Below are positions 8,592-16,777 of a stretch of 39,072 nucleotides of DNA, piece by piece. Position 1 is the first letter of the stretch. Every line of letters begins with the position of its first letter. Made by a program: the position numbers and the translations under genes. Below the pieces are notes generated by a model, which was not told the origin of the DNA, did not search any database, and saw nothing but the letters and a program-made list of their open reading frames with translations. The DNA is from an uncultured Hungatella sp. (lineage in GTDB: Bacteria; Bacillota; Clostridia; Lachnospirales; Lachnospiraceae), in contig CAMTAF010000025.1 of NCBI GenBank assembly GCA_947066955.1, positions 1 to 39,072 on the forward strand, written 5' to 3'.

Positions 8592-9563
8592 ATGAAGGAG
8601 ATCAGAGTCACGGAGAATGAGGCAGGGCAGCGCCTGGACAAGCTGCTGGGCAAGTATCTGAACCTGGCGGGAAAAGGCTTCATCTACAAGATGCTGCGAA
8701 AGAAAAATATCACCCTCAACGGGAAGAAGTGCGACGGCTCGGAGAAGCTGGCTGTGGGGGACCAGATCAGGCTGTTTCTCTCAGACGATACAGTGGAGAA
8801 GTTTTCCCAGGTAAAGGTTCAGAAGGTGAAAAAGACGAGCCTGGATATCCTCTATGAGGACAGCCATATCCTGCTGATCAACAAGCCCGCTGGGATGCTC
8901 TCCCAGAAGGCGAAGGCGGATGACCAGTCCCTGGTGGAGTATGTGACAGACTATCTTCTGGACAAGGGGGAGCTGACAAAAGAGGATCTAAAGACCTTCC
9001 GCCCCTCTGTGTGCAACCGCTTAGACCGCAACACCAGCGGCCTTGTGGCAGCGGGGAAATCTCTGGCAGGGCTGCAGGCCATGGCCGAGGCTTTTAAGGA
9101 CAGGAGTCTCCGCAAATACTATTACTGCGTGGTGAAAGGAAAAGTGGAGGGCAGGGCAAGGGTCAGCGGATTTCTTTTAAAGGATGAGAAGACCAACCAG
9201 GTGGCGGTTCTCCGGGAACCGGCAGCAGGCAGTTCTCCCATCACCACCGTGTATGAGCCAGTGTCGGAGTACAAAGGATATACCCTCCTGGAGGTGGAGC
9301 TGGTTACAGGCCGGACCCATCAGATCCGGGCCCACTTAGCCTCAGAGGGACATCCCCTGGTGGGGGATGGGAAATATGGGGATGAACAGGTGAACCGAGA
9401 GGCCAGAGAGCGGTTTGGAATCCGCCGCCAGATGCTCCACTCCCACAAGATGGAATTTTCCAGGCTTCCAAAGCCTCTTGACTATCTTGCGGGGAAAAGC
9501 TTTACGGCGCCTCTTCCCCAGGAGTTTGCCAGAATCTGTCCCCAGTGGACGGGGAGGGAATGA
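8592..9563 (+). CDS. RluA-family 23S rRNA pseudouridine synthase
   Basis: A 323-residue enzyme with an N-terminal S4 domain (RLDKLLGKYLNLAGKG to ITLNGKK) and an RluA-type catalytic domain. The active-site aspartate lies near residue 145 in NRLDRNTSGLV; most family members have HRLD here. LINKPAGMLSQ, ELVTGRTHQIRAHLA and HPLVGDGKYG are further family blocks. It should form pseudouridine in 23S rRNA (RluC/RluD group); the exact sites are not assigned. The ATG at 8592 follows GGGAGG by about eleven bases, slightly far. Its stop overlaps the start of the lipase-like gene. The upstream gap is the structured element described separately. Confidence 0.88.
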   Translation: MKEIRVTENEAGQRLDKLLGKYLNLAGKGFIYKMLRKKNITLNGKKCDGSEKLAVGDQIRLFLSDDTVEKFSQVKVQKVKKTSLDILYEDSHILLINKPAGMLSQKAKADDQSLVEYVTDYLLDKGELTKEDLKTFRPSVCNRLDRNTSGLVAAGKSLAGLQAMAEAFKDRSLRKYYYCVVKGKVEGRARVSGFLLKDEKTNQVAVLREPAAGSSPITTVYEPVSEYKGYTLLEVELVTGRTHQIRAHLASEGHPLVGDGKYGDEQVNREARERFGIRRQMLHSHKMEFSRLPKPLDYLAGKSFTAPLPQEFARICPQWTGRE

Positions 9564-10744
9564 TGACTTATGACCGATTTCTGACAGGAGCGGAGAAATT
9601 ACATATTACCGTCCTCAGGGTTCTGACAGGGCTTCTGACATTTACCATGTGGCTGCTGGCAGCAGGAGGGGTCTTTACCTGTTACCGGTGGATCCGGTAC
9701 GGGGCAAAGCTTTCAGGCATTGTCCTCCTGGTGCTGTTTGTTCTTGTGTATCTGGGCTTTCAGGGCCTGCTGGTGTGGCTGAGCCTCCTGTGCAGGCGTC
9801 TCAGGATCGCCAGGCGGGTTGTGGTGTGGAGCTTTATGTGGATTCCGGTGGTGAACTTTGGTCTGGCGTTCTATGTGAGGGGGCTGGCCAGGCAGGAGAT
9901 CGACCACACCCTCTACAAGATCAGCCTGGACGATGTCAGGGCAGAGGCCCAGGTCTGCGCTACCAGATACCCTCTTTTGATGGTTCACGGGGTGGGGTTC
10001 CGGGATTTCCACTATTTCAATTACTGGGGCAGGATCCCCAGGGAGTTGGCCCGCAACGGGGCAAAGGTTTACTACGGCCATCAGGAGGCATGGGGAACCG
10101 TGGAGTCCAACGCTCAGATCCTGAAGGAGAAGATCCGGGAGATCAGGAGGGAGACCGGCTGTGAGAAGGTCAATATCATCGCTCACTCCAAGGGAGGGCT
10201 GGACTCCAGATATCTTGTGAGCGTCTTGGGGATGGAACAGGAGGTGGCGTCCTTGACCACCATCAATACCCCTCACAGGGGCTCTATGCTGGTGGATCTT
10301 TTAAAAAGGCTTCCCGACAGGGTTTACCGCGAAGTGTGTCAATGGATCGACGCCTACTTCGGAAAGCTGGGGGATCAGCATCCAGATGCCTACAGGGCCA
10401 GTTATCAGCTGTCCGCGGCCTACGCAAAGGAATTCAACCAAAACTGTCCCGACGCGCCGGGAGTCTACTACCAGAGCTACGGGAGCATCATGAGGTCCGG
10501 GTTCAGCAGCAAGCTTTTGTGCATCCCCTACTGGGTGCTCAAATGGCTGGACGGCCCCAATGACGGCCTGGTGACGGACAAGTCGGCGGTGTGGACCAAC
10601 TTTCAGGGGATTTTGACCAGCCCGCGGCTCAGGGGCATCTCCCACGGGGATATGATCGACCTTACCAGGGAGGATTACCGGGGGTTTGACGTGCTGGAGT
10701 TCTATGTGAAGCTGACAGAGAAATTAAAGAATATGGGATTTTGA
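9563..10744 (+). CDS. Membrane-associated alpha/beta hydrolase (lipase-like)
   Basis: About 393 residues. Three hydrophobic segments in the first 115 residues (around LTGLLTFTMWLLAAGGVF, LSGIVLLVLFVLVYLGF and VVVWSFMWIPVVNFGLAF) anchor the protein. The rest is an alpha/beta hydrolase: PLLMVHGVGFRD resembles the oxyanion-hole HG of triacylglycerol lipases, NIIAHSKGGLDSRYLVS carries the nucleophile serine near residue 208, and TINTPHRGS matches bacterial lipase families. GPNDGLV and GISHGDMIDL likely provide the acid and histidine. The natural substrate is unknown; an ester or lipid is likely. A GTG at 9545 is in frame, but GGGGAGGG at 9551-9558 places initiation at 9563, overlapping the previous stop. 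RecU follows 16 bases downstream. Confidence 0.82.
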   Translation: MTYDRFLTGAEKLHITVLRVLTGLLTFTMWLLAAGGVFTCYRWIRYGAKLSGIVLLVLFVLVYLGFQGLLVWLSLLCRRLRIARRVVVWSFMWIPVVNFGLAFYVRGLARQEIDHTLYKISLDDVRAEAQVCATRYPLLMVHGVGFRDFHYFNYWGRIPRELARNGAKVYYGHQEAWGTVESNAQILKEKIREIRRETGCEKVNIIAHSKGGLDSRYLVSVLGMEQEVASLTTINTPHRGSMLVDLLKRLPDRVYREVCQWIDAYFGKLGDQHPDAYRASYQLSAAYAKEFNQNCPDAPGVYYQSYGSIMRSGFSSKLLCIPYWVLKWLDGPNDGLVTDKSAVWTNFQGILTSPRLRGISHGDMIDLTREDYRGFDVLEFYVKLTEKLKNMGF

Positions 10745-10760
10745 GGAGGAGAGCCGTCAT

Positions 10761-11297
10761 ATGGGAACCTGGAACAGCCGGGGCCTGCGGGGCTCCACGT
10801 TGGAGGATATGATTAACCACAGCAATGAGGTGTACCGGGAGAGGAAGCTGGCTCTGATCCAGAAGGTGCCTACTCCTATCACTCCCATCGCCATTGACAA
10901 GGAGACCAGGCATATTACCCTGGCCTATTTTGACCAAAAGAGCACCGTGGATTACATAGGGGCCGTCCAGGGAATCCCGGTGTGCTTTGATGCCAAAGAG
11001 TGCGCGTCCACTACCTTCCCCCTGCAGAACGTCCACAAGCATCAGGTGCGTTTTATGGGGGAGTTTGAGGAACAGGGGGGGGTTGCCTTTATCGTGCTTC
11101 ACTGGACGGGAAAGGATGAGATCTACTATATGCCTTTTGACCATCTCCTGAGGTTCTGGAACCGGATGGAGGACGGGGGGAGGAAAAGCTTTACCTACGA
11201 GGAGATTGACAAGAGCTGGAGGATCGGAAGGCAGAGGGATGTGCTGGTCCACTATCTGGCCATGATCCAAAAGGACCTGGAGAGAAGACCGTCATAA
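10761..11297 (+). CDS. recU: Holliday junction resolvase RecU
   Basis: A 178-residue protein matching RecU, the Holliday-junction-resolving endonuclease of Firmicutes. Diagnostic blocks are the N-terminal SRGLRGSTLEDMINHSNE, PTPITPI, the nuclease core KSTVDYIGAVQG followed by VCFDAKEC (Asp and Glu-x-Lys-type metal site), TTFPLQNVHKHQ, and GGVAFIVLHW. It resolves recombination intermediates during repair and chromosome segregation. In Bacillus, recU sits beside ponA; here it lies between a lipase-like gene and a rubredoxin-GltB-like gene, so this context is different. AGGAGGAG at 10744-10751 supports the ATG at 10761. A short remnant-like match to the window's dispersed repeat follows its stop. 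Confidence 0.92.
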   Translation: MGTWNSRGLRGSTLEDMINHSNEVYRERKLALIQKVPTPITPIAIDKETRHITLAYFDQKSTVDYIGAVQGIPVCFDAKECASTTFPLQNVHKHQVRFMGEFEEQGGVAFIVLHWTGKDEIYYMPFDHLLRFWNRMEDGGRKSFTYEEIDKSWRIGRQRDVLVHYLAMIQKDLERRPS

Positions 11298-11307
11298 TCA
11301 GCGGCGA

Positions 11308-11317
11308 GTGCCGATAC
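11308..11317 (+). repeat. Possible remnant of the 80-bp repeat (3' end only)
   Basis: GTGCCGATAC lies between the recU stop and the ribosome binding site of the next gene. It is identical to the 3' end of the full repeats and occupies the position they have elsewhere: a few bases before an AAGGAGG and in the same orientation as the downstream gene. Only ten bases match, so chance cannot be excluded. Confidence 0.3.
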
Positions 11318-11339
11318 GTCAAAGAAGGAGGTATTTACG

Positions 11340-12755
11340 ATGATCTACAAATGCAGTGTATGCGGGTATGTGTATGATGAGGAGAAAGAGGGCAGGCCGT
11401 TTTCCCAGCTCACAGAATGCCCTCTGTGCAAACAGCCGCCGGAGAGGTTTGAGGCGGTGGGGGAACCAAAGGCGGCAGAGACTTATGTTGATTCCAAAGA
11501 TCAGACAGAAGCCGCAGGCGGAGGGAAGCTGGATTTAGCCTACCCGGAGGAGACCAGAAAGACAGACAGCGATTACCGCTATATGAGGGAGATTCACCAG
11601 ATGGCTGTCACCGGGACATCGGCCATTGAGGCTATGGGCACGCAGATGAAGATGCCAGGATGGGACGATGTGCTGATCCTTGGGGCCCAGCTGAATCCCA
11701 TGCCCTTAGATGAGCACGCCGAAGTGTCCTTAAAAACCGTTATCGGGAAACATGCCAAAAAGCCTATGATCCTGGACATGCCGGTCTACATCTCCCACAT
11801 GTCCTTCGGAGCCCTCTCCAAGGAGACAAAGATCGCCATGGCAAAGGGCAGCGCGGCTGCGGGCACAGCCATGTGCAGCGGGGAGGGGGGAATCCTTCCG
11901 GAGGAAAAAGAAGCAGCTTACAGGTATATCTTTGAATATGTGCCTAATCTGTACAGCGTTACTGACGAGAATCTGAAAACCTCAGACGCGGTTGAGATCA
12001 AGATCGGCCAGGGGACAAAGCCGGGGATGGGGGGACATCTTCCGGGAAGCAAAGTCACGCCCGAGATCGCAAGGATCCGCAGCAAGCCCCTGGGGGAGGA
12101 TGTCATAAGCCCCTCAAGATTCCCGGGGATCAACAGCAGGGAAGACCTAAAAAAGCTGGTAGAGGAGCTGCGGGAGAGAAGCGAGGGCAGGCCTGTGGGC
12201 ATCAAGATTGCCGCCGGACGCATTGAGCGGGATCTGGAATTCTGCGTGTACGCAGGCCCTGATTTCATCACCATAGACGGGCGGGGCGGCGCCACAGGGG
12301 CTTCTCCTGCCATTATACGGGATTCCACCAGCGTCCCCACCATCTACGCCCTTCACCGCGCGAGAAAGTATCTGGATCAGGTGGGCTCTGACATTGACCT
12401 TGTAATCACGGGAGGGCTCAGGGTGTCTTCTGATTTCGCAAAGGCCATCGCCATGGGAGCTGACGCCGTGGCCGTGGCTTCCGCTGCCATGGTTGCGGCC
12501 GCCTGCCAGCAGTACCGCATCTGCGGAACCGGGATGTGCCCCGTAGGAGTGGCCACCCAGGACGAAAAGCTGAGGGAGAGATTGCACATTGACGCCGCGG
12601 CAAAAAGGGTGGAGAACTATCTGAAGTGTTCGGCCCAGGAGCTGAAAACCTTTGCCAGGATCACAGGCAATGAGGATATTCACAGGCTGTCCGTGGAGGA
12701 TCTGTGCACCATCAGCAGAGAAATATCAGAATATACCAGCATCCCTCACGCCTAG
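11340..12755 (+). CDS. Rubredoxin-fused glutamate synthase-like FMN protein
   Basis: A 471-residue fusion. Residues 1-40 are a rubredoxin-type iron site (YKCSVCGYVYDEE with CPLCK), with a spacer to about residue 80. The rest is the FMN-binding alpha/beta barrel of glutamate synthase large subunits: HISHMSFGALSKETK, KIGQGTKPGMGGHLPG, TIDGRGGATGASPAI and SDFAKAIAMGADAVAV. A cysteine cluster near residues 389-400 (CQQYRICGTGMC) is expected to hold the 3Fe-4S cluster. The glutamine amidotransferase domain is absent, as in the short archaeal-type GltB family. It may be an oxidoreductase fed by the rubredoxin centre; glutamate synthesis is not proven. GGAGG at 11328-11332 sets the start. Confidence 0.88.
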   Translation: MIYKCSVCGYVYDEEKEGRPFSQLTECPLCKQPPERFEAVGEPKAAETYVDSKDQTEAAGGGKLDLAYPEETRKTDSDYRYMREIHQMAVTGTSAIEAMGTQMKMPGWDDVLILGAQLNPMPLDEHAEVSLKTVIGKHAKKPMILDMPVYISHMSFGALSKETKIAMAKGSAAAGTAMCSGEGGILPEEKEAAYRYIFEYVPNLYSVTDENLKTSDAVEIKIGQGTKPGMGGHLPGSKVTPEIARIRSKPLGEDVISPSRFPGINSREDLKKLVEELRERSEGRPVGIKIAAGRIERDLEFCVYAGPDFITIDGRGGATGASPAIIRDSTSVPTIYALHRARKYLDQVGSDIDLVITGGLRVSSDFAKAIAMGADAVAVASAAMVAAACQQYRICGTGMCPVGVATQDEKLRERLHIDAAAKRVENYLKCSAQELKTFARITGNEDIHRLSVEDLCTISREISEYTSIPHA

Positions 12756-12770
12756 AGGAGCATGGGAATA

Positions 12771-12850
12771 GGAGGAAGGCAAATGCGCAGCATTTTTAGG
12801 ATGCCTTCCGACGATCTGGCAGGTGGCACAAAGTGCCGCGTGCCGATACC
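12771..12850 (+). repeat. 80-bp structured repeat, unit 1 of a tandem pair
   Basis: A full unit running from GGAGGAAGGC to GCCGATACC. The 5' arm pairs GGAAGGCA with TGCCTTCC (8 bp) and encloses AATGC-GCA-GCATT. The 3' arm has an outer GGCA/TGCC pairing around the hairpin GGCAC-AAA-GTGCC. It also carries its own GGAGG with an ATG seven bases later (12783), opening a frame that runs past the GH13 start in another phase. It lies 13 bases after the rubredoxin-GltB stop and is repeated directly by the next unit. Confidence 0.9.
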
Positions 12851-12855
12851 AGAAG

Positions 12856-12935
12856 GGAGGAAGGCAAATGCGCAGCATTTTCAGGATGCCTTCCGACGAC
12901 CTGGCAGGTGGCACAAAGTGCCGCGTGCCGATACC
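12856..12935 (+). repeat. 80-bp structured repeat, unit 2 of a tandem pair
   Basis: A second full unit five bases after the first, nearly identical to it: CAGGATGCC replaces TAGGATGCC in the 5' arm and CGACGACC replaces CGACGATC at the junction. The 3' hairpin is again GGCAC-AAA-GTGCC. Both units are followed by AGAAGGGAGGA, so the spacer is part of the tandem duplication; the second spacer's GGAGG (12941-12945) serves as ribosome binding site of the GH13 gene. Confidence 0.9.
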
Positions 12936-12955
12936 AGAAGGGAGGAACTTGACTT

Positions 12956-14776
12956 ATGGCATGGTATGATGAAGCCGTGTTCTATCACATTTATCCCCTT
13001 GGGCTCACGGGGGCGCCCAAAACAAATTCTTATGGAGAGCCGGAGCACAGGCTGAATACCCTGATCCCCTGGATCGGCCATATCCGGGAGATCGGGTGCA
13101 GTGCTCTCTATATCGGTCCTCTGTTTGAGTCGGTGGGCCACGGCTATGAGACTACGGATTACAAAAAGCTGGACAGCCGCCTGGGGACCAACGCGGACTT
13201 GACCGCTTTTGTGGAAGAATGCCACAGGCAGGGAGTCCGGGTAATACTGGACGGTGTGTTTAACCATACGGGGAGGGATTTTTTCGCTTTTCAGGATATC
13301 CGGAAAAACAGAGAAGCTTCCCCATATAAGGATTGGTACTGCCATGTGAATTTTTGGGGAAATAATGAGTACAATGACGGATTTTCTTATGACAACTGGG
13401 GGGGCTATGACCTTCTCGCAAAGCTGAATCAGAACAATCCGGAAGTTCGGGATTATATCTGCGATGTCATCCGGTTCTGGGCCAGAGAGTTCAAGATCGA
13501 CGGCATCCGCCTGGATGCCGCGGATGTGCTTGATTTCGGATATATGCAGGCTCTCAGACAGACGGCAAATGAGATCGGACCTGATTTTTGGCTTATGGGG
13601 GAGGTGATCCACGGGGACTACACCAGGTGGGTCAATGGGGGAACCCTCCACTCTGTCACCAACTATCATCTTCACAAGGCTCTCTATTCCGGGCACAATG
13701 ATCACAACTATTTTGAGATCGCCCACACGGTAAAACGGCTCTACGGCATGGGCGGAAACCGGCCCGAGGGACTGAAGCTGTACAATTTTGTGGACAATCA
13801 CGACGTGGAGCGGATCTACACCAAGCTGAACAACAAGGCTCATTTTACGCCAGTCCATATTCTGCTGTACACCCTCCCCGGAGTGCCATCCGTCTATTAC
13901 GGCTCGGAGTTCGGGATCGAGGGGAAGAAGGAGCGGTATTCCGATGATTCCTTAAGGCCGGCTCTGGATCTCAAGGACTATGAGAATGCCCTTCAGGACA
14001 ATGCCTGCACCCGGCTCATCTCCAGGCTGGGAAAGATCCGCCAGAAGGTGAAAGCCCTGTCCTACGGGGATTATCAGGAGCTTGTTCTGACAAACCGCCA
14101 GTACGCCTTTGCCAGGAATTATGATGGAAAATGCGTTGTGACGGCAGTGAACAATGATGACAGCGACGTGTCATTAAGCCTTCCCGTGGGCGGCGCTTCC
14201 CAGTACCAGGAGCAGCTGTCAGGAGAGAGGGTCTCCGTGGCAGACGGGAGGATCCAGGTTCAGGTGAAGGCGAACAGCGGCGGGATCTGGGTTCCTGTGA
14301 GCGGGGACGCTGCTTTCAAAACAGAAGACGGGGCAGTGAAAACAGAGGCAGCCGGAGACAGGCCGACAGAGAGGGCGGCATCAGAAGAGAAGGCCGCTGC
14401 GTCAAGCCGGAAAGCTGGGGCACCGGGCCGGAAGGGGACAGAGCCGAAGAAGAAGAAAGCTGAGGAACCAGGCAGAAACAAGACGGCATCGGAGGAGAAG
14501 AAGGCTGGGGCATCGGGCCGGAAAAAGGCAGCCTCGGGGAAAAAGACCGCGGAACCGACAGCAGAGCAGCCAGAAAGGCCAAAAAAGAAGGCGGAAGCCC
14601 GTAAGGTTTCTGAAAACAGAAAGAAGACTTACGAGGAGATGGATATTCAGGAGCTGCAGCAGGCAATTCTGGAGCGGATGGCTATGAACGGGCCCATAAC
14701 CGACCGTATGCGCCAGGATGTCATGGAGAATGTGTACCACAATTCCCTTGTGAACTGGATTAAAAGTTTCCGATAG
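12956..14776 (+). CDS. GH13 alpha-glucanase-type enzyme with charged C-terminal extension
   Basis: A 606-residue GH13 (alpha-amylase family) enzyme. The barrel blocks are DGVFNHTG (about 99-106), GIRLDAADVLDF with nucleophile D187, LMGEVIHGDY with acid/base E216, and FVDNHDVERI with the third carboxylate D283; all are intact. There is no signal peptide, so it acts in the cytoplasm, probably on maltodextrin or glycogen-derived oligosaccharides (specificity not determinable). After the beta-sandwich, residues about 450-556 form a Lys/Ala/Glu/Pro/Gly-rich disordered linker with imperfect repeats such as KKAGASGRKKAASGKK. The final 50 residues (KTYEEMDIQELQQAILERM to NSLVNWIKSFR) look ordered again, suggesting a small helical tail domain. 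GGAGG at 12941-12945 supports the start, directly after the tandem repeats. Confidence 0.9.
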   Translation: MAWYDEAVFYHIYPLGLTGAPKTNSYGEPEHRLNTLIPWIGHIREIGCSALYIGPLFESVGHGYETTDYKKLDSRLGTNADLTAFVEECHRQGVRVILDGVFNHTGRDFFAFQDIRKNREASPYKDWYCHVNFWGNNEYNDGFSYDNWGGYDLLAKLNQNNPEVRDYICDVIRFWAREFKIDGIRLDAADVLDFGYMQALRQTANEIGPDFWLMGEVIHGDYTRWVNGGTLHSVTNYHLHKALYSGHNDHNYFEIAHTVKRLYGMGGNRPEGLKLYNFVDNHDVERIYTKLNNKAHFTPVHILLYTLPGVPSVYYGSEFGIEGKKERYSDDSLRPALDLKDYENALQDNACTRLISRLGKIRQKVKALSYGDYQELVLTNRQYAFARNYDGKCVVTAVNNDDSDVSLSLPVGGASQYQEQLSGERVSVADGRIQVQVKANSGGIWVPVSGDAAFKTEDGAVKTEAAGDRPTERAASEEKAAASSRKAGAPGRKGTEPKKKKAEEPGRNKTASEEKKAGASGRKKAASGKKTAEPTAEQPERPKKKAEARKVSENRKKTYEEMDIQELQQAILERMAMNGPITDRMRQDVMENVYHNSLVNWIKSFR

Positions 14777-14796
14777 GAGGCAGACCGGAGGATGCC

Positions 14797-15642
14797 ATGA
14801 CTTTTTACGAGATGATCAATGACCTTTCCCTTGCTTTAAGGCGGGAGAAGCTGGTGATCTTTGTGGGGGCCGGGGTTTCTAAAAACTCCGGCCTTCCCAC
14901 ATGGGGGCAGATGGTTCAGGTCTTCGGTGAGAAGATCGGCTACCCTATGGAGGGCAGGCTGGCCACGGATGAGTATATCCGGATTCCCCAGTACTACTAT
15001 TGTCTGGATGAAAGCGAGGGACACCGGGACTACTACTCTCTTCTTGGATCCATGATTCCGGAGGGAATAAAGCCCAATCTCCTGAACCGGCTCATCGCTT
15101 CCCTCCGCCCGAAACACATGGTCACAACCAACTTCGACAACCTTATGGACCAGGTAGCTGACGGCTATCAGATCATTAGGGAGGACCGGGATCTTCTGCG
15201 TGGGATCTCTGCCCATTATCTTTTAAAGCTCCACGGCGATATCCGGCAGCCGGAGAAGCTGGTGTTCAAGGAGGATGACTATCTGCACTACTCGGAGACC
15301 CACCGCCTTATGGAGACATTTTTAAAATATCTTCTCATCGGCCATGTATTTTTGTTTGTGGGCTACTCCCTCAATGATTACAATTTAAAAACCTTTGTCA
15401 GCTGGATCGATTTTATCGCCGATGAGATGCAGGTGAAAAGGGAGATGCACCGCAATTACTTTCTCTCCAGCAGTCTTCACGCGGGAAAGGACTACCTAAA
15501 GAAATATTATGAGGGGAAAGGGATGGAGGTCATTGATCTCCACCGGCTTCCTCCTGAACTTGAAGTCCACGCCGGGACCATAGGATTGGCGGATGACTTG
15601 GGGCGCAGGACTTACGCGGTGCTGGAGCTGCTGCAGCGGTGA
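14797..15642 (+). CDS. SIR2-like domain protein (possible NAD-consuming enzyme)
   Basis: A 281-residue single-domain SIR2-like protein. NAD-binding and catalytic blocks are intact: FVGAGVSKNSGLPTW (GAGVS at 24-28), TTNFDNLMD (N112, D114), LKLHGDI (H146, the catalytic position) and FVGYSLNDYN. It lacks the zinc-finger cysteines of protein-deacetylase sirtuins and belongs to the SIR2_2-type group. Members of this broad group are NAD glycohydrolases in several anti-phage systems, but standalone copies also occur without any known role. Its neighbours here are metabolic; GGAGG at 14787-14791 lies 20 bases after the GH13 stop, and a strong terminator follows, so it closes the long operon. Defence is a possibility, not a conclusion. 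Confidence 0.82.
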   Translation: MTFYEMINDLSLALRREKLVIFVGAGVSKNSGLPTWGQMVQVFGEKIGYPMEGRLATDEYIRIPQYYYCLDESEGHRDYYSLLGSMIPEGIKPNLLNRLIASLRPKHMVTTNFDNLMDQVADGYQIIREDRDLLRGISAHYLLKLHGDIRQPEKLVFKEDDYLHYSETHRLMETFLKYLLIGHVFLFVGYSLNDYNLKTFVSWIDFIADEMQVKREMHRNYFLSSSLHAGKDYLKKYYEGKGMEVIDLHRLPPELEVHAGTIGLADDLGRRTYAVLELLQR

Positions 15643-15657
15643 GAAGAGAAAAATAGA

Positions 15658-15710
15658 TGCTGTCTGTATACTTTTCCGTTTTTGCGGAGAATATACAGAC
15701 GGCATTTTTT
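15658..15710 (+). terminator. Strong intrinsic terminator after the SIR2 gene
   Basis: A 13-bp stem (TGCTGTCTGTATA pairing with TATACAGACGGCA, one G-T pair) encloses a 21-base loop and is followed directly by six T residues. It begins 15 bases after the SIR2 stop codon and ends the long plus-strand run that starts at the M23 gene. Confidence 0.9.
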
Positions 15711-15738
15711 GTTTTATGTACACGGGGCGGAAAGGAAA

Positions 15739-15768
15739 TTTGACTGCACATAGACAGAAATATATAAC
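15739..15768 (+). promoter_or_regulatory. Sigma-70-type promoter for the LysR gene
   Basis: TTGACT at 15739-15744 and TATAAC at 15763-15768 are separated by 18 bases. They lie between the terminator and the LysR gene, about 100 bases before its start, in AT-rich DNA. Confidence 0.55.
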
Positions 15769-15871
15769 CGTCATACAAAAGTATATATTTTACTTCTGAA
15801 ATGCCTTCTTCTATAATGAACCATGGAAGAAGTGTTTCTGCATGAAACCGCCGACGAGAGGAGATAAGGGG

Positions 15872-16732
15872 ATGAGGGACATTGACTGGAGGATCATCTA
15901 TGAGCTGTACCAGGTAAAAAACATTACAAAAGTGGCGGACAAACTGTTTATGACCCAGCCCGCATTGACAAAACGCCTCCAGTCCATAGAAGAGGAATTC
16001 GGGACCCGGCTTGTCAACCGGAGCACCAAGGGGGTGCAGTTTACCAAGGAAGGAGAATTCCTGGCTCACCAGTCGGAACTGTATCTCCAATTCCGAAGCG
16101 GCATCTCCCGCAGGATGGAGGCCTTTAAAGATGAAGGGGTGGGCACCATCCGCATCGCCAGCTCCTATTCTTTCAGCAAACTATATCTTCCTGATCTGAT
16201 CAGAGAATATCACAAAGAATTCCCCAACATTTCGTTTGATATCCAGAACACGAAAAGCCATAATCTGATTCAGTTTCTGACAGACGGCGTGTCGGATATG
16301 GCGTTTGTAAGAGGGGAATACGACTGCTCCCTTTATAAGAAAAAACTGCTTACAGAGGGGGCTTATATTATTTCCGCGGTTCCTCTCACCATGGAATCTC
16401 TGGCAGAGGAGAAGAGAATCGACTGTATCCTGGGGGAATCCAGCAGGAAAATTATCGACCGCTGGTGGGAAGAAACCTTTCCCCAGCCACCCAGGGTGAG
16501 CGTCACTGTGCGGATGGTAGATATCAGCTGGGAGATGGCAAAGAGGGGAGCAGGATATACCATAGGTTTTTTTGAACCGTGGCAGCTGGAGGACATGGAT
16601 GTTTTCTATATGCCCATTTTTTATCCAGACGGTTCTCCTGTAGAACGAAATACATGGCTGATCTATTCGGACAAAGTGGCAGGCTCTCCCGCGGTGCGGA
16701 GATTTATCCAGGTGGCGGAAGAAAGATTTTAA
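15872..16732 (+). CDS. LysR-family transcriptional regulator (esterase/transporter locus)
   Basis: About 286 residues. The N-terminal winged helix-turn-helix is clear (ITKVADKLFMTQPALTKRLQSIEEEFGTRL, then RSTKGVQFTKEGE), followed by the effector-binding domain starting near residue 90 (GTIRIASSYSFSKLYLPDLI). The frame is open from 15842, but GAGAGGAGA at 15856-15864 and the family's usual N-terminus favour the ATG at 15872. It has its own promoter after the terminator and lies just upstream of a palindrome of LysR-box form (16742-16756) and the esterase-transporter genes, which are its likely targets. The effector is unknown; a hydroxycarboxylate is a reasonable guess from context. Confidence 0.88.
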   Translation: MRDIDWRIIYELYQVKNITKVADKLFMTQPALTKRLQSIEEEFGTRLVNRSTKGVQFTKEGEFLAHQSELYLQFRSGISRRMEAFKDEGVGTIRIASSYSFSKLYLPDLIREYHKEFPNISFDIQNTKSHNLIQFLTDGVSDMAFVRGEYDCSLYKKKLLTEGAYIISAVPLTMESLAEEKRIDCILGESSRKIIDRWWEETFPQPPRVSVTVRMVDISWEMAKRGAGYTIGFFEPWQLEDMDVFYMPIFYPDGSPVERNTWLIYSDKVAGSPAVRRFIQVAEERF

Positions 16733-16741
16733 GAGAGAAAG

Positions 16742-16756
16742 ATTCCATTTTGGAAT
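16742..16756. promoter_or_regulatory. LysR-type operator palindrome
   Basis: ATTCCA-TTT-TGGAAT is a perfect inverted repeat, and its core TTCCATTTTGGAA has the T-N11-A form of LysR boxes. It lies 10 bases after the lysR stop and 22 bases upstream of the -35 hexamer serving the esterase gene, the usual place for a LysR activator site. Confidence 0.5.
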
Positions 16757-16777
16757 GATGCTATGATTTTATGCAAT

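Noticed and set aside
12762-13055. 97-codon frame across the tandem repeats and into GH13
   Set aside because: It is read from repeat sequence and then from the GH13 gene in the wrong phase; kept only as part of the leader-peptide question.
12881-13858. 325-codon minus-strand frame opposite GH13
   Set aside because: The plus strand has all GH13 catalytic motifs; the minus frame has no recognisable domain.
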